Positions 53,501-62,582 of a stretch of 64,000 bases of DNA are shown piece by piece (within the stretch, counting starts at the first letter, position 1; the number at the start of each line of letters is the position of its first letter). The DNA lies in assembly GCF_000350225.1 (NCBI RefSeq), contig NW_005179334.1, positions 1 through 64,000 on the forward strand, in the 5' to 3' direction. The position numbers and the translations under genes are program-made. This DNA is from Chondrus crispus. Taxonomy: Eukaryota; Rhodophyta; Florideophyceae; Gigartinales; Gigartinaceae. The notes beneath the pieces were generated by a model, which worked only from the letters and a program-made list of their open reading frames with translations, did no database searches and had not been told where the DNA came from.

Positions 53501-55285
53501 TGGGTAGCGACGTTGTGCAGCCCGAACTGGGCGTGCTCCATCCTTCACCTCAATGATCATAGGCTGTACGTCAGCCGGTGGTCCTTTTCCAAGGCGTATC
53601 CGGAGGACGTCTGATAACTCTTGGAGGATCCCGGCCAGTGTGGAGCTTCCTTTCTCCGATAAACCGTTATCGACAGCTTCACTTATTGCCATTCTTACTG
53701 CTCCGTCCTTCTCTTCCGTCTCGTCTTCGCCGAAGTCCAGCCAATTTTTGGAATCGTTGTCGTATTCTTCCACCCCTCCGTTTGAGTGGAAGACACCTTC
53801 TTCGATGATGCGCGAAATGCGTCTAGGAATGGCTCCATCGTTGAAGCCTAACTCAGCGACATCCACTTCACCACCGAGACGATCCGCCGCACGTGCGAGG
53901 ATGTCTCGGGTGTTCAGACCAATACGCTCGAGAACCGGCCTGCTGAGTAACGACTCCGTGCATGTCTGTTCCGTTACCATCCACTGAACGTTTCGCAGTA
54001 CTAACGTTGTGCCATGCCGTATGTGCAATTCAATGGGCATCACTGCCGTCTTACCACATACGATATTGACCTGCTCAGATGTTTCCGAGTTTTGTACTGC
54101 CACGTTGTACACGCGTTGATTCGGTAAATTCTGGACGGCAACGTTACCGCCCTCACGCACGATACGCTCCAGTAGGTCGCTACCCATCAGATTGACGTGG
54201 GCCCCGATGTCCGCCGTCACAGAATCGCGAGTACAGCCGGCATACGTACATGCGAATATGACGCTGCTCTCGTCGTGCGTAACTTTGTTTTTCCTCGCGA
54301 CACGTTTAGCAGAACGTTCTACCTTATCGCCCCGATTCCGCTTGAGCTCCTCACGGTGGACATCGAGAAACTTCTTCTTCTCGTCATCAGGGCATGAACG
54401 ACAGTCCATTATCTTATGTCGTAAACCCCTCGCCTTATGCGCTGGATACAGGCATACTGGTACCTTGGACGTGGGCACCGGACGACAATACGACGTCGTC
54501 TTCTCCGGCTTGTTACTCGATTTCGGGGCGGTTGGTACGGACTTGCCTTGCCCGTACTTCTCACACGCTTTTGCTTCCGATATGAGCTCCTTGACGAACA
54601 TCTTCACATTCCTCTTCAGTGATGGATCGTATTCCACCCGTTGTATTACCGTGTCCCGCAGTGCGTACGGGACTATGTTTTGACATAGAAGTTCGACTGT
54701 CCTTTTAGGGTTCTCCACGCAAAATTCTCCATATCCAACCGCGTCTAACCTTTGGAAGTAGTCGTTGACGTAATGAAGCATACGTGCTTCAGGATCAGCG
54801 ATGGTGATCGGGTCACGTAACCCTTTGAGGGCTCTCTCTACCACCTTTGGATCAAATCCGGACGTTGGTACCGTTACCATTCCGTTTATGTAGGTTTTAA
54901 TGTCCTTGGACGTGAGATCATCGGCCTCTACGTTAGGTGCGATCTCGTCAAACTTTCCGAGGAACACCAACGTTGCCAGCAATCCCGCGTCTATTGACAC
55001 AGTATAGGAGGCTGCCGTTAATGTAGGCAGCTCCGTACTCTTTTCTGCGACTTGTCGTTCGTACCGCTGTCTCTCGCGGATGAAAGTCGATACTGCAACC
55101 GGATCGACGGATTTCAACACCGGATGAGAAATTGGTGCAAATACCGTCACGGCCCTGACGGCTTCTTCGCCGTCTGATGCCATTCCGCCTTCTTCTTGCT
55201 TCTGGGTCGTCTCGTGGACACCACGTCGTTGGTAATACGTTCGTCCAGGTCGGCTTGGATAGTTCGACCGGCGTGTCGTTACCAT
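50561..55285 (-). CDS. Gag-Pol polyprotein of the single-ORF Gypsy element
   Basis: 1574 residues in one frame. Order: a Gag-like N-terminal third without a CCHC knuckle, an aspartic-protease-like VTADIGAHVNLMG, reverse transcriptase (FRLTIDLRPVNS, AIDFVSGYWQLPL, AWLDDFAIHAP), RNase H (VYTDASAVRYWAG, VFTDHRNLLFCY), integrase (HCGLGGHRGT, CIHCLMAKSG, VSDQGSHFKNTV, YSPWANGTVE) and a chromodomain-like end (LFLHVEWVGLPDKRDRTW). The RT box is LDD within WLDDF rather than YxDD, as in some oomycete Gypsy groups. Frame and domains look complete. Confidence 0.93.
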   Translation of the reverse strand: MVTTRRSNYPSRPGRTYYQRRGVHETTQKQEEGGMASDGEEAVRAVTVFAPISHPVLKSVDPVAVSTFIRERQRYERQVAEKSTELPTLTAASYTVSIDAGLLATLVFLGKFDEIAPNVEADDLTSKDIKTYINGMVTVPTSGFDPKVVERALKGLRDPITIADPEARMLHYVNDYFQRLDAVGYGEFCVENPKRTVELLCQNIVPYALRDTVIQRVEYDPSLKRNVKMFVKELISEAKACEKYGQGKSVPTAPKSSNKPEKTTSYCRPVPTSKVPVCLYPAHKARGLRHKIMDCRSCPDDEKKKFLDVHREELKRNRGDKVERSAKRVARKNKVTHDESSVIFACTYAGCTRDSVTADIGAHVNLMGSDLLERIVREGGNVAVQNLPNQRVYNVAVQNSETSEQVNIVCGKTAVMPIELHIRHGTTLVLRNVQWMVTEQTCTESLLSRPVLERIGLNTRDILARAADRLGGEVDVAELGFNDGAIPRRISRIIEEGVFHSNGGVEEYDNDSKNWLDFGEDETEEKDGAVRMAISEAVDNGLSEKGSSTLAGILQELSDVLRIRLGKGPPADVQPMIIEVKDGARPVRAAQRRYPPAKRQFLERVTGKLLEYGFLKLSTEADWVAAPLIVPKAPPTKFRLTIDLRPVNSATKPMTWPMPNIESELGDLRESRFFAAIDFVSGYWQLPLDESCQAYHSFMTTRACVMPTRTLQGARNSAANFQSRVEPCFHHMRHALIAWLDDFAIHAPTEEQLLKELRKFLTTCRERNLKVSVRKSTFFTPTLKWCGRVVDSEGVRLDPRRLSGLVDVSAPENASEVCEYVNCVTWMQNCIPDFAERIAPLRNLLEQAHKRSGSRKKRSVQNYTVSSLGWGRDHIEAFDKLQEQLRRAVKLSHRDPGNQMCVYTDASAVRYWAGVVTQCVPSDLEKDVIDQRHEPLAFLSGEFTGPEVAWTTYEKEGYATRQTFQRLDYLLLCEETRVFTDHRNLLFCYAPVALEPSLARHKIVKVLRWAVFLSQFQYRIEHIDGTSNIMADIMTRWMRGYRGKRAAIRRVTYRLLENSIVPSPESDVFKWPDLKQIMAAQEKHSAKLPNGAKRVGTAPWTIDERVWIPDEADDLQLRLLVVAHCGLGGHRGTDATSSKILEEFTWNTLKEDSREFVADCIHCLMAKSGHKIPRPMAEMLHATNPNEVVHFDFLYMGPCHDDYRYVLVIKDDLSIYVWLRKDVATDAATAATELSAWIRTFSSMHVWVSDQGSHFKNTVMELLASDYRIRHRFTVAYSPWANGTVEVVNKHVMAACRALTTELRLGPHDWPDVLGIIQNVLNEAPLARLGKRGDGTLRCPLEVMTGIRPRRTLTIGTEPTPDNVKRMTLERVQAEKVTRIDLLQLSLLEMHKQVVRVVSENRARQLRAHNQKTKVVPPNFTVGDFVLVRRAQDTGHKLNFRWLGPRRITNVVSNLVYDVTKLDGKSTERVHCARIKMYRAAEENTTKQESLLELAERTEAKYEVVKRFHDIGEDKDGLFLHVEWVGLPDKRDRTWNPIQELHGDVPDMVTEFLRNVRGRKGLVTMAKEILSLSF

Positions 55286-55322
55286 ACAGCGTAGTCTCGA
55301 AGTCTTCTGGCCAGATAGAAAT

Positions 55323-55754
55323 TTCTAGAGACGTCGACGGGAAAACGCCAGAGCACGCCTACGCAATGTGGGATACAGGCGCAAATAGAGGTCTGCGGAT
55401 GTAGCCCTGTAGGACGTTATCTGAAGGGGACGTCACTTGGCTGGGAAAAGGCCTTTTTTCGTTAGCTGTTAGCTGCTGGTTCTTTAGTTCGCTGTTTTTT
55501 GTTCTCCTAGCATATGAGGGAATCGTGAGACGAAATGCTAGGGATGGCACCCGCGGCGGTGAAGCGAAAGAGACCTGGTGGTACTGAAACCAAATCGGAT
55601 CATGCGGTATACTCAAGGAGCACCGCCCCTGATCCTCCAATTGTCTTTCTCAATCATACTGCGCGCGGCCAATCAGATACTGTAGCTTGTTCATCTACAT
55701 TTGTACTGTATGAGTCGGGGTTCGCGTGTTTCACAAGAGATCTGAGCGTCTACA
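55323..55754 (-). repeat. 5' LTR of the single-ORF Gypsy element
   Basis: 432 bp, partner of 50095-50526. The Gag-Pol start (55285) lies about 38 bp inside it. Confidence 0.93.
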
Positions 55755-55852
55755 ATTCTTGTCTTCATCCAACGACACACAACTACGATCCTCTTGTAAG
55801 ATAGAAGAAACTCGAAACGACGCAAGTAAGAAAAACTACTGAAAACAAGAAA

Positions 55853-56245
55853 ATGGAAAGTGGTCGATCATCGAAAGCACGAAGGGAAATTAGTAGGCAG
55901 TACAAGAGCTCTGGAGTCAGTGCGCTGTTTATTGCAGACGAGGCTCTAAAGCGAAGAGAGCGAGGCTACGAGGAACGGGGGAGGAACGGATATTTGAAGT
56001 GCGACGTGCCAGGCTGTGAGTTTTTATTTGTGAATGCAAGCGCAAAGGAAAGCCATTGGCGGAGTGTGCATAGAAGGTAACGGCGGTATGAGTGTGAGGT
56101 CTCAGGGTGTGAAGCGAGTCTTTTCGAGATATCTCAGCTAAGGAGACACGAAAACGACATCCATAAAAATATGCGCTTCGACTGTCCAAAATGTGACAAG
56201 TCTAATAGCAGGCAGTGGACTTTGCCTAATCATTTGGAAAAATAA
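55853..56245 (+). pseudogene. C2H2 zinc-finger paralogue with premature stop
   Basis: Inverted duplicate of the gene at 48747-49184 (MESGRSSKARREISRQY; shared ALFIADEALKRRERGY). The frame is open for 75 codons through finger 1. It meets an in-frame TAA at 56078-56080, then stays in the same frame through finger 2 (C-x4-C, H-x4-H; RRYECEVSGCEASLF) and much of finger 3 (CPKCDKSNSRQW) to a TAA at 56243-56245. The second finger-3 histidine is missing because the frame ends early. Its promoter is also separated by the Gypsy element. A one-finger 75-residue product is possible but a dead copy is likelier. Confidence 0.82.
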
Positions 56246-56844
56246 TGAGGTGGGCAGCAGGAATTCAAACAGGAAGCAGCGTCGCTCATGAGTTGTTCTT
56301 TCTCCAGGCTTTAAAAGTATAGACGTGTCGATAGTTAATGAGAATATAAAGGTAACTGGTCCTGAGCTTTGTGAGCGTCCACAGTGGAAAATGCCATTCA
56401 ATTGAATGTAGAAAGGCTACTAATGGTGCGATTGTGAAGATCAGATGACTGGCTAACTTGTTGAGTCGTTACCCCTTGCTTCTCTTTTGTTGAAGTTCTG
56501 TGTGTTTTATTTTCTTAGAGTTGCTGCCCGAGATCCAATTTGTACTACTGCGCATCTCCAGATGTGGTCTCGGTGCGTTCCAGATCATGTGCGGTAGTCG
56601 GCCTCAATTCTACTGAATTAAGGAAATCAATACAGTAGCTTGTTGGATAGGGCCATTGACTACGGGTCCGATAACACCGAATCTAGTCTATCTATGGTGT
56701 CACTACCGAACAGTTTTAACGTACTACGTGATCCTCTCGTGGAACCATAGAGAAAGAGTGAAGGTGTAGAGCTATTATCGGCAATTGCCACAAGTACACA
56801 ACAGCTACTTTATAATTCGAAGTGATCATACAATAAAGGGGCTC
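56246..56844. other. Intergenic, no gene seen
   Basis: 3' flank of the zinc-finger pseudogene up to the Copia target site (AAGGT, 56845-56849). No frame supported. Confidence 0.45.
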
Positions 56845-56849
56845 AAGGT

Positions 56850-57055
56850 TGATGGGAGTGCCAAATAATTTACCAGGTGGGTAAGACGTCAAGAAACAAT
56901 TATTACTGTCCTGAACGCTTATGAAATAATTACGCAACGCTTCCCCATCTGCTTCACAAGTTCGTCTACAAAACATGGAAGTGGTAGTAGTATAAATGCG
57001 CGAGTAGCCACGATAAATAAAAGGGCAAGGAAGGATAGCCCCACTTTCTTCAACA
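56850..57055 (+). repeat. 5' LTR of the third Copia element
   Basis: 206 bp, TGATGGGAGTGCC...TTCTTCAACA, with GATAAATAAAAGGG near its end as a possible polyadenylation signal. Confidence 0.92.
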
Positions 57056-57229
57056 GAATTTGGTAGCATCGCTACAGTGCTACGGACCGCGTGCAGAATG
57101 GATGAGGATGTGAAGCGCATTGCCAAGTTTAGCGCAAAACGGGGTGAAGACTATAGCTTATGGTCTATGCGAATGGAAGCGTTGCTCGAATCAAGGGGAC
57201 TTTTGGAAGTCGTGCTACGAGACATATCA

Positions 57230-57792
57230 GGGCCTTCTTTAAGACAGCATGGACGGGCATGTTTGGACATGTATGGACGTCAGCGTGCACCTGATTGGTC
57301 CATTTAATACTTTTCTTAACAGTATGATGGCGCACACAAAGTTAAAATAATGGAATCTGCCGCTACCAACGTGCCATACGAGAGCACACCATTGGCTGTC
57401 GCCTACCGCATAAGTGCGATTGAATTCAATCTTGATCCAATTTAGCATACATTAAAATTCAATTGAATCATTTTATTGACGTCCCTGAATGCCAGTACAC
57501 GGGGATCGCGATATAGTGCCTCCCTCTGTCAGTGGGCCGAAAACGGCACTATATCGAACCAGGCACTGTAAGATAATGAGATTTGCGGCTTTTTTGCAGC
57601 CACTTCCTTGCATCACTGCTCAGAAAGACCGTTCGCTTCCCTATCGATAGCCCGGTATGATGCACCGCTTGAGCCAATTTACAGATCACGGCGCGCTGAC
57701 ACAATACATTAAATTATTGGACATGTAATATTTTGAAAATCGCAAACATATACATCCAAACATGGCTGTCCATGCTGTCTTAAAGGAGGCCC
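57230..57792. mobile_element. MITE with GGGCC ends inside Copia Gag
   Basis: 563 bp. The left end GGGCCTTCTTTAAGACAGCA and the reverse complement of the right end GGGCCTCCTTTAAGACAGCA match for about 40 bp. TCA flanks both sides (57227-57229, 57793-57795). GGGCC ends with a 3-bp duplication suggest PIF/Harbinger-type mobilisation, although that family prefers TWA. An internal inverted repeat (CGATATAGTGCC/GGCACTATATCG, about 57509-57550) is present. No transposase. Confidence 0.85.
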
Positions 57793-57810
57793 TCAGACGG
57801 GCAAACAGAT

Positions 57811-58341
57811 TTGCAGAGCAGTGATGAGTACAAATTGAAAATGGCGAGGGCTAGGAGCCCGATCGTCCAGGGTTTGGGAGACAAACCATTGCGTACAAAT
57901 TTATCAGAGAAGAAAGATCCTGCCGCGATGTATAAAAAGCTCAATGATCGTTACGCAACAAAAAGTGCTGCATCAAGAGTGCAATTGCAGACAGAGCTGC
58001 ATTACATGAGATATAAACCTGGAAAGTCAATGTCCGAATACATTGACGAAATGGAGAGCATATTCAATAGATTGGAGTCTATGGATAGTACAGTTCCCTC
58101 ATCGCTTCAGGTTGCAATTTTGCTGGCTAGTTTCGGCAACAAGGAAAAGTCGCCATTTGGTTCTGTGGTTTCAGCCTTACAGACTTTGAAGGATGACGAT
58201 TTAACCTGGGATTCAGCAACAAGCAGATTGCTGCAAGAGTATGAGTCAATGCAGAGTTTCGAAAATGACAAGCATAAAAATGATTTCTTAGACAAGGCGC
58301 TCATCGGGAGGAAAGGAATAATTGCTTTTTGGCTGTGGTAA
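57811..58341 (+). CDS. Copia Gag (UBN2 type), distal part
   Basis: Codons right of the MITE encode a UBN2-type Gag: IVQGLGDKPLR, KLNDRYATKSAASRVQLQTE, EYIDEMESIFNRLESMD. It is closely similar in order to the Gag of the split Copia element near 20440-20860, placing both in one lineage. The amino end of Gag lies left of the MITE (from about 57098). Confidence 0.75.
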   Translation: MQSSDEYKLKMARARSPIVQGLGDKPLRTNLSEKKDPAAMYKKLNDRYATKSAASRVQLQTELHYMRYKPGKSMSEYIDEMESIFNRLESMDSTVPSSLQVAILLASFGNKEKSPFGSVVSALQTLKDDDLTWDSATSRLLQEYESMQSFENDKHKNDFLDKALIGRKGIIAFWLW

Positions 58342-58954
58342 GAAAGGTCACATAAAGCGTAACTGCTGGCATTCTAAAGGAAAACCACATAATAGATACA
58401 AGAATAACCAATACTCCAGCCACCGACGTAAGTTCCACAAGTACGAAGAACCGCATGAGGAAAATGCAATGACGGCACGTTCAATCAAAAGCGAATTTGA
58501 GGACAGTTTTATTGTTGATTCCGGAGCAAGTCAACACATGGTACACAGGAGAAGTATTTTGGAAAACGTCAACAGCTCCGTCAAGAATACAGTAGTTATT
58601 GAAGATGGCAGAAAATTATCTTCGGCGGGATGTGGTTCAGTTTTTATCTCTAGTAATGGAAAGGAGCCTCAAACAGGCATTGCCTTAACAAACGTATTGT
58701 ACGTTCCGAAACTCGATACTAATTTAATCTCTTGTGATGCGTTAAGTCGTGACGGCTACTCAACAACATTTCGGAATGGATACTGCACTATAACAAAGGA
58801 CTGCAAAATTTTGCACAACATAAAGGTGCAAAATGGTCTCTATACGATCCCGTTGTACAGTGTCAAGGCAAATCACGTACATAATGTTCAATCCTGTGTC
58901 CCTTCCAATGATTCGCGAAGTCTATGTCATCAACGGTTTGGTCACCAAGACAAG

Positions 58955-59627
58955 TGTGGGATAACTCCTCTCCGCCCTGGGTTGGGTGAGAGGCGGAGGC
59001 TTTAGCGAGGGAGCACGCAGCGCAGACGCGACGCGCTAATTGAACCGATCGGACGAGCTCGCGAAAAGGGAGTGGCTCACTGGCCGGTTACGCGCAGTCG
59101 CCCCCTGGTGCGTGAACGGGAGCGACCGGTAACGGGTTAGAAGCCAGCGCGCGCGATAGACAACCGAAACGGACGTATATAGGCGCGAAAGGGACGGGGG
59201 CAAGCTTGCCCCCGTTTACTGGTGCGGACGGGTGCCAGGTCTTAACCCCGCAGAGGGACGCCTCCGACACCTGTCGCAGTACAGTAGTACAGTACCTGCC
59301 GCCTAGTGCGTGCCGGGTACTGTACTCAATTAAAAAGGTAGCGCCGTAATTACTACTACCGCACGGACACTGCTACTACACGTGTGCACTACTGTACACG
59401 CGTGTTGCTTACAGACTACCGCACGGACGACACGTGTGCTAACGCGCACACGTAACACGCGTAGACTATCGCTCAGACGACACGTGTGCTACTGTACACG
59501 TGCGCCACGCCACGGCCGGTCGGTCAACGCGCGCGCTCCCTACACGTGGGCACACCCGCCCACGTGTGCACCGTGCACGGCCGCACGGTTAATAAGCTCC
59601 CCGCGCGCTCGCCGGTCGTTATACTAC
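58955..59627 (-). mobile_element. Solo Gypsy LTR inserted in Copia
   Basis: 673 bp flanked by GACAAG on both sides (58949-58954, 59628-59633). It is related to the reverse complement of the 593-bp LTR of the nested Gypsy element: shared CCCCCGTTTACTGG, GGTCTTAACCCC, GGGACGCC and TAACGGGTTAGAAGCC in the same order. It therefore comes from a sister family, inserted in the opposite orientation. One end is TGTGGGATAAC; the other is degraded. Its CACGTGT-rich end (59380-59580) supplies the start of the long ORF that follows. Confidence 0.85.
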
Positions 59628-62384
59628 GACAAGAAGGCGATCAAGCAGATGGAAATTTTGAAAGCAGTGTCTGGAATAGACACAAATAAGAGAATCCATA
59701 TAAACACTTGCCAAGATTGCAAGGCTGGAAAAATGACTCGGTCCACATTGAAGCCCCGAGTCCTCAAATCAAAAGCACCTGGACAGGTCATATTTTCTGA
59801 TGTGTGTGGACCATTCCCAACAGAGAGTTTGGGAGGCGGGAAATATTTTGTCACCTTCATAGATGGGTACAGTTCCTATCTGAGTACGTATATCATTCAA
59901 CAAAAATCAGAAGTCAAGGAAAAATTCATACACTTCAAAACATTTTTCGAGAAGCAGTTCGATGCTGTGATAAAGAAGTTGTACGCAGACAACGGTGGTG
60001 AATATGTAGCTTTGTCGGGATATTTGCAGAAAAATGGGATTGTATGGGAGAGCACAGCTCCATACACTCCTCAACAAAAAGGCATATCAGAAAGGACAAA
60101 CAGAACATTGATGAATATGGTTAGAGCTATGCTGAACGAGTCTGCCCTACCGCCAGATTTTTGGGCAGAAGCCGTGATGACCGCTTCATCTCTCAGAAAC
60201 ATAACAGGGCAACGAAAACTGCAAATGAGGACTCCGATCGAAGCAATAACTGGAAATGTACCCAATGTGCAACACTTGCGAACTTTTGGGTGCCATGTGT
60301 GGTATTTCAATCGCACACAAAACATGCTAGAGAAGAGAGGTAGAGAGGGCCTTCTCCTCAGATGTATGCCGCACCGTCTTTATCGAATAATGGACTTACA
60401 GTCTAGAAAAATTCTCACTGTGCGACATGTATCATTCAATGAGACTAAATTTCCCGAACATGGATGGAACAAGCCCGAGTCTGAAGCTAATCTCGATAAT
60501 ATAGAAGATGAGGTTGAACCAATTTATGTCATGGAACAGAATGCTTCAGAGGGAAATCAAGATGGAAGTGACAACACAATGGGAACCGGAACTTTTGCTA
60601 TGCAGGGTCAAAATGATGGAACCGCTGCTCTGGAAGACAGGGATTTATTGTTAACGCATATTCCTGAAACTATTTCTGATGATGAAGACATTGTAGAAAC
60701 TGAATCAGAAAATCAGCGCACTGTAGAGAATGAATCAAGAAATTCTCGTTACCCGAGGAGAGATCGGACAACCCCAGATCGATCTGTTTTCCATGGTACG
60801 ATTTCAAACGAAGAACAAACAATTGACCAGGCCCTCAGCGGGCCAAACGCTGCAGATTGGAGAGAAGCTATTGATGCGGAGGTCAAAGCACTCCAAGACA
60901 ATAAGACATGGAAAGCTCAAGTTCCTCCTCGCGATACTCATGTAATGGACTCGAAGCTAATTTTGACCATCAAAAGGGACCTAATCCTCTCTGCGGATAT
61001 TTTTAAAGCGCGTATTGTTGCGAAGGGCTTCCAGCAAAGGCAAGTCGAGGATACTTATTCACCGGTGATTGACATCACTTCTCTCAGATTGTTGCTAAAT
61101 TTAATGACGGCAATGGGCGGTCATGTTCATCAAATGGACGTCAAAACGGCATTTTTGAATGGCAAACCGGACGAGTCTGAGATCATATATATGCGTCCTC
61201 CAAAAGGCATCGAGTTTGGTCTAAAGAAGGGAGAATGCTTGAGGCTGTTAAAGGCGATTTATGGACTGAAGAATGCCTCAAAAATATGGAATAGACGTTG
61301 GAATGCTGTAATGAAAAGATTGAAGTATATTCAGCTGAAAAGCGACCAATGCATATTTGTTCGATGGAACAAAACCGGAGATTCCGTATGGATAATCATC
61401 TATGTTGATGACATCCTTCTGTTTGCATTGCGTGAAAGCATGATTATAAATGCGAAGAAGGAGCTGATGGCTGAATTTGAAATGCAGGATCTAGGTCGTG
61501 TTACTGTATTTCTAGGTGTGAGGTTTCACTTTCTCAAGGAAGGGCTATTCCTGGAACAGCAAGAATATTCCAAGCAGCTTTTGGCAACTTTCTCGATGGA
61601 CAAGTGTAATCATACCAGCATGCCCATGTTGCCTGCGAGGAACAAGGGAAATGGAGATAGCACGGATAAGAAAAATCCCTTCTCGGAATCAATTTATCGG
61701 AAAGCAATTGGTGGTCTGCTACACCTATCCACACGGACCAGGCCAGATATTGCATATGCTGTCGGGTTTTTATCAAGAAAATCGTCGTCGCCGTCTGAGT
61801 CCGATTGGACTGATGTTAAAAGAATAATGAGGTACATTCAGGGATCATTATCTTTTGGGCTGTTTTACAAAATGACTGAGAAACTTGTTCCGGATGTTTT
61901 TGGATTTTCAGATGCCGATTGGGGTGGTGAAAGTGATAAGAGAAAGTCAACAAGTGGAAATGTTTTTCAGTTGCATTCTGGAACAGTCAGTTGGATGAGC
62001 AGAAAACAAACATGCACTGCACTTTCGTCGACAGAAGCCGAATATATTGCTTTGTCAGACTGCGGGAAAGAAGCAAGATGGATACGTCAGATGTTGTTCG
62101 AATTGAGATATGGTTCTGAGAAACCAACTGTCATCTACGAAGACAACACAGGAGCTTTCAGCTGGGCGTACAAACAAAAACGCACAAAACACATTGAAAT
62201 CAAGTATCATTTTGTACAAGAGCTGGTCGAGCGAGAAGTGATACGTCTGCAATATTGCCCAACAACCAGAATGATTGCAGATGTGATGAAGAAGGCGTTT
62301 ACACAGACACGCTTTGAATACTTACGTCAAAGTTTGGGAGTAATATCATTTGGCAAGGAATGGAATGATGGGAGTGCCAAATAA
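59382..62384 (+). CDS. Long ORF: LTR-derived leader plus Copia integrase, RT and RNase H
   Basis: 1000 codons. The first 80 or so are translated from the solo LTR (arginine/threonine-rich, no domain). The rest is Copia Pol: CxxC of the pre-integrase (TCQDCKAGKMTRS), integrase (FSDVCGPFPTESLGG, YADNGGEYVALS, YTPQQKGISERTNRTL), RT (MDVKTAFLNGKPDE, IIYVDDILLFA) and RNase H (SSTEAEYIALSDCGKEA, AWGYKQKRTKH-like end). Motifs look intact. Whether the LTR-derived start is used is unknown. Confidence 0.85.
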   Translation: MCTTVHACCLQTTARTTRVLTRTRNTRRLSLRRHVCYCTRAPRHGRSVNARAPYTWAHPPTCAPCTAARLISSPRARRSLYYDKKAIKQMEILKAVSGIDTNKRIHINTCQDCKAGKMTRSTLKPRVLKSKAPGQVIFSDVCGPFPTESLGGGKYFVTFIDGYSSYLSTYIIQQKSEVKEKFIHFKTFFEKQFDAVIKKLYADNGGEYVALSGYLQKNGIVWESTAPYTPQQKGISERTNRTLMNMVRAMLNESALPPDFWAEAVMTASSLRNITGQRKLQMRTPIEAITGNVPNVQHLRTFGCHVWYFNRTQNMLEKRGREGLLLRCMPHRLYRIMDLQSRKILTVRHVSFNETKFPEHGWNKPESEANLDNIEDEVEPIYVMEQNASEGNQDGSDNTMGTGTFAMQGQNDGTAALEDRDLLLTHIPETISDDEDIVETESENQRTVENESRNSRYPRRDRTTPDRSVFHGTISNEEQTIDQALSGPNAADWREAIDAEVKALQDNKTWKAQVPPRDTHVMDSKLILTIKRDLILSADIFKARIVAKGFQQRQVEDTYSPVIDITSLRLLLNLMTAMGGHVHQMDVKTAFLNGKPDESEIIYMRPPKGIEFGLKKGECLRLLKAIYGLKNASKIWNRRWNAVMKRLKYIQLKSDQCIFVRWNKTGDSVWIIIYVDDILLFALRESMIINAKKELMAEFEMQDLGRVTVFLGVRFHFLKEGLFLEQQEYSKQLLATFSMDKCNHTSMPMLPARNKGNGDSTDKKNPFSESIYRKAIGGLLHLSTRTRPDIAYAVGFLSRKSSSPSESDWTDVKRIMRYIQGSLSFGLFYKMTEKLVPDVFGFSDADWGGESDKRKSTSGNVFQLHSGTVSWMSRKQTCTALSSTEAEYIALSDCGKEARWIRQMLFELRYGSEKPTVIYEDNTGAFSWAYKQKRTKHIEIKYHFVQELVEREVIRLQYCPTTRMIADVMKKAFTQTRFEYLRQSLGVISFGKEWNDGSAK

Positions 62385-62577
62385 TTTACCAGGTGGGTAA
62401 GACGTCAAGAAATAACTATTACTGTCCTGAACGCTTACGAAATAATTACGCAACGCTTCCCCATCTGCTTCACAAGTTCGTCTACAAAACATGGAAGTGG
62501 TAGTAGTATAAGTTGCGCGAGTAGCCACGATAAATAAAAGGGCAAGGAAGGATAGCCCAGCCCCACTTTCTTCAACA
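62366..62577 (+). repeat. 3' LTR of the third Copia element
   Basis: 212 bp, partner of 56850-57055, followed by the AAGGT duplication. Confidence 0.92.
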
Positions 62578-62582
62578 AAGGT

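Larger units (their letters stand above)
50095..55754 (-). mobile_element. Young, whole-looking Gypsy element with a single Gag-Pol ORF
   Basis: 5,660 bp. LTRs 50095-50526 and 55323-55754 are both 432 bp and differ at only about four positions by eye, so insertion was very recent. ATTCT lies at both outer edges (50094-50098, 55755-55759), possibly a 5-bp target duplication, although the left copy overlaps the repeat edge. One minus-strand ORF (55285-50561) encodes everything. It belongs to the same WLDDF lineage as the fragment at 6497-9309. It sits between the TATA box and start codon of the right zinc-finger copy. Confidence 0.94.
56850..62577 (+). mobile_element. Copia retrotransposon carrying a MITE and a solo LTR
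   Basis: LTRs 56850-57055 and 62366-62577 (TGATGGGAG...TTCAACA), flanked by AAGGT duplications (56845-56849, 62578-62582). TGGTAGCATCGC at 57061 resembles an initiator-tRNA-Met primer site; AAGGAATGGAA precedes the 3' LTR. Interior: UBN2-type Gag, zinc knuckle near 58330, protease (FIVDSGASQHMVH), GAG-pre-integrase, integrase, RT and RNase H. A MITE (57230-57792) lies in Gag and a solo LTR (58955-59627) in the pre-integrase region. LTRs differ at about five substitutions plus small indels (about 2-3%), so it is intermediate in age. It is broken by these insertions and perhaps one or two further breaks. Confidence 0.93.
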
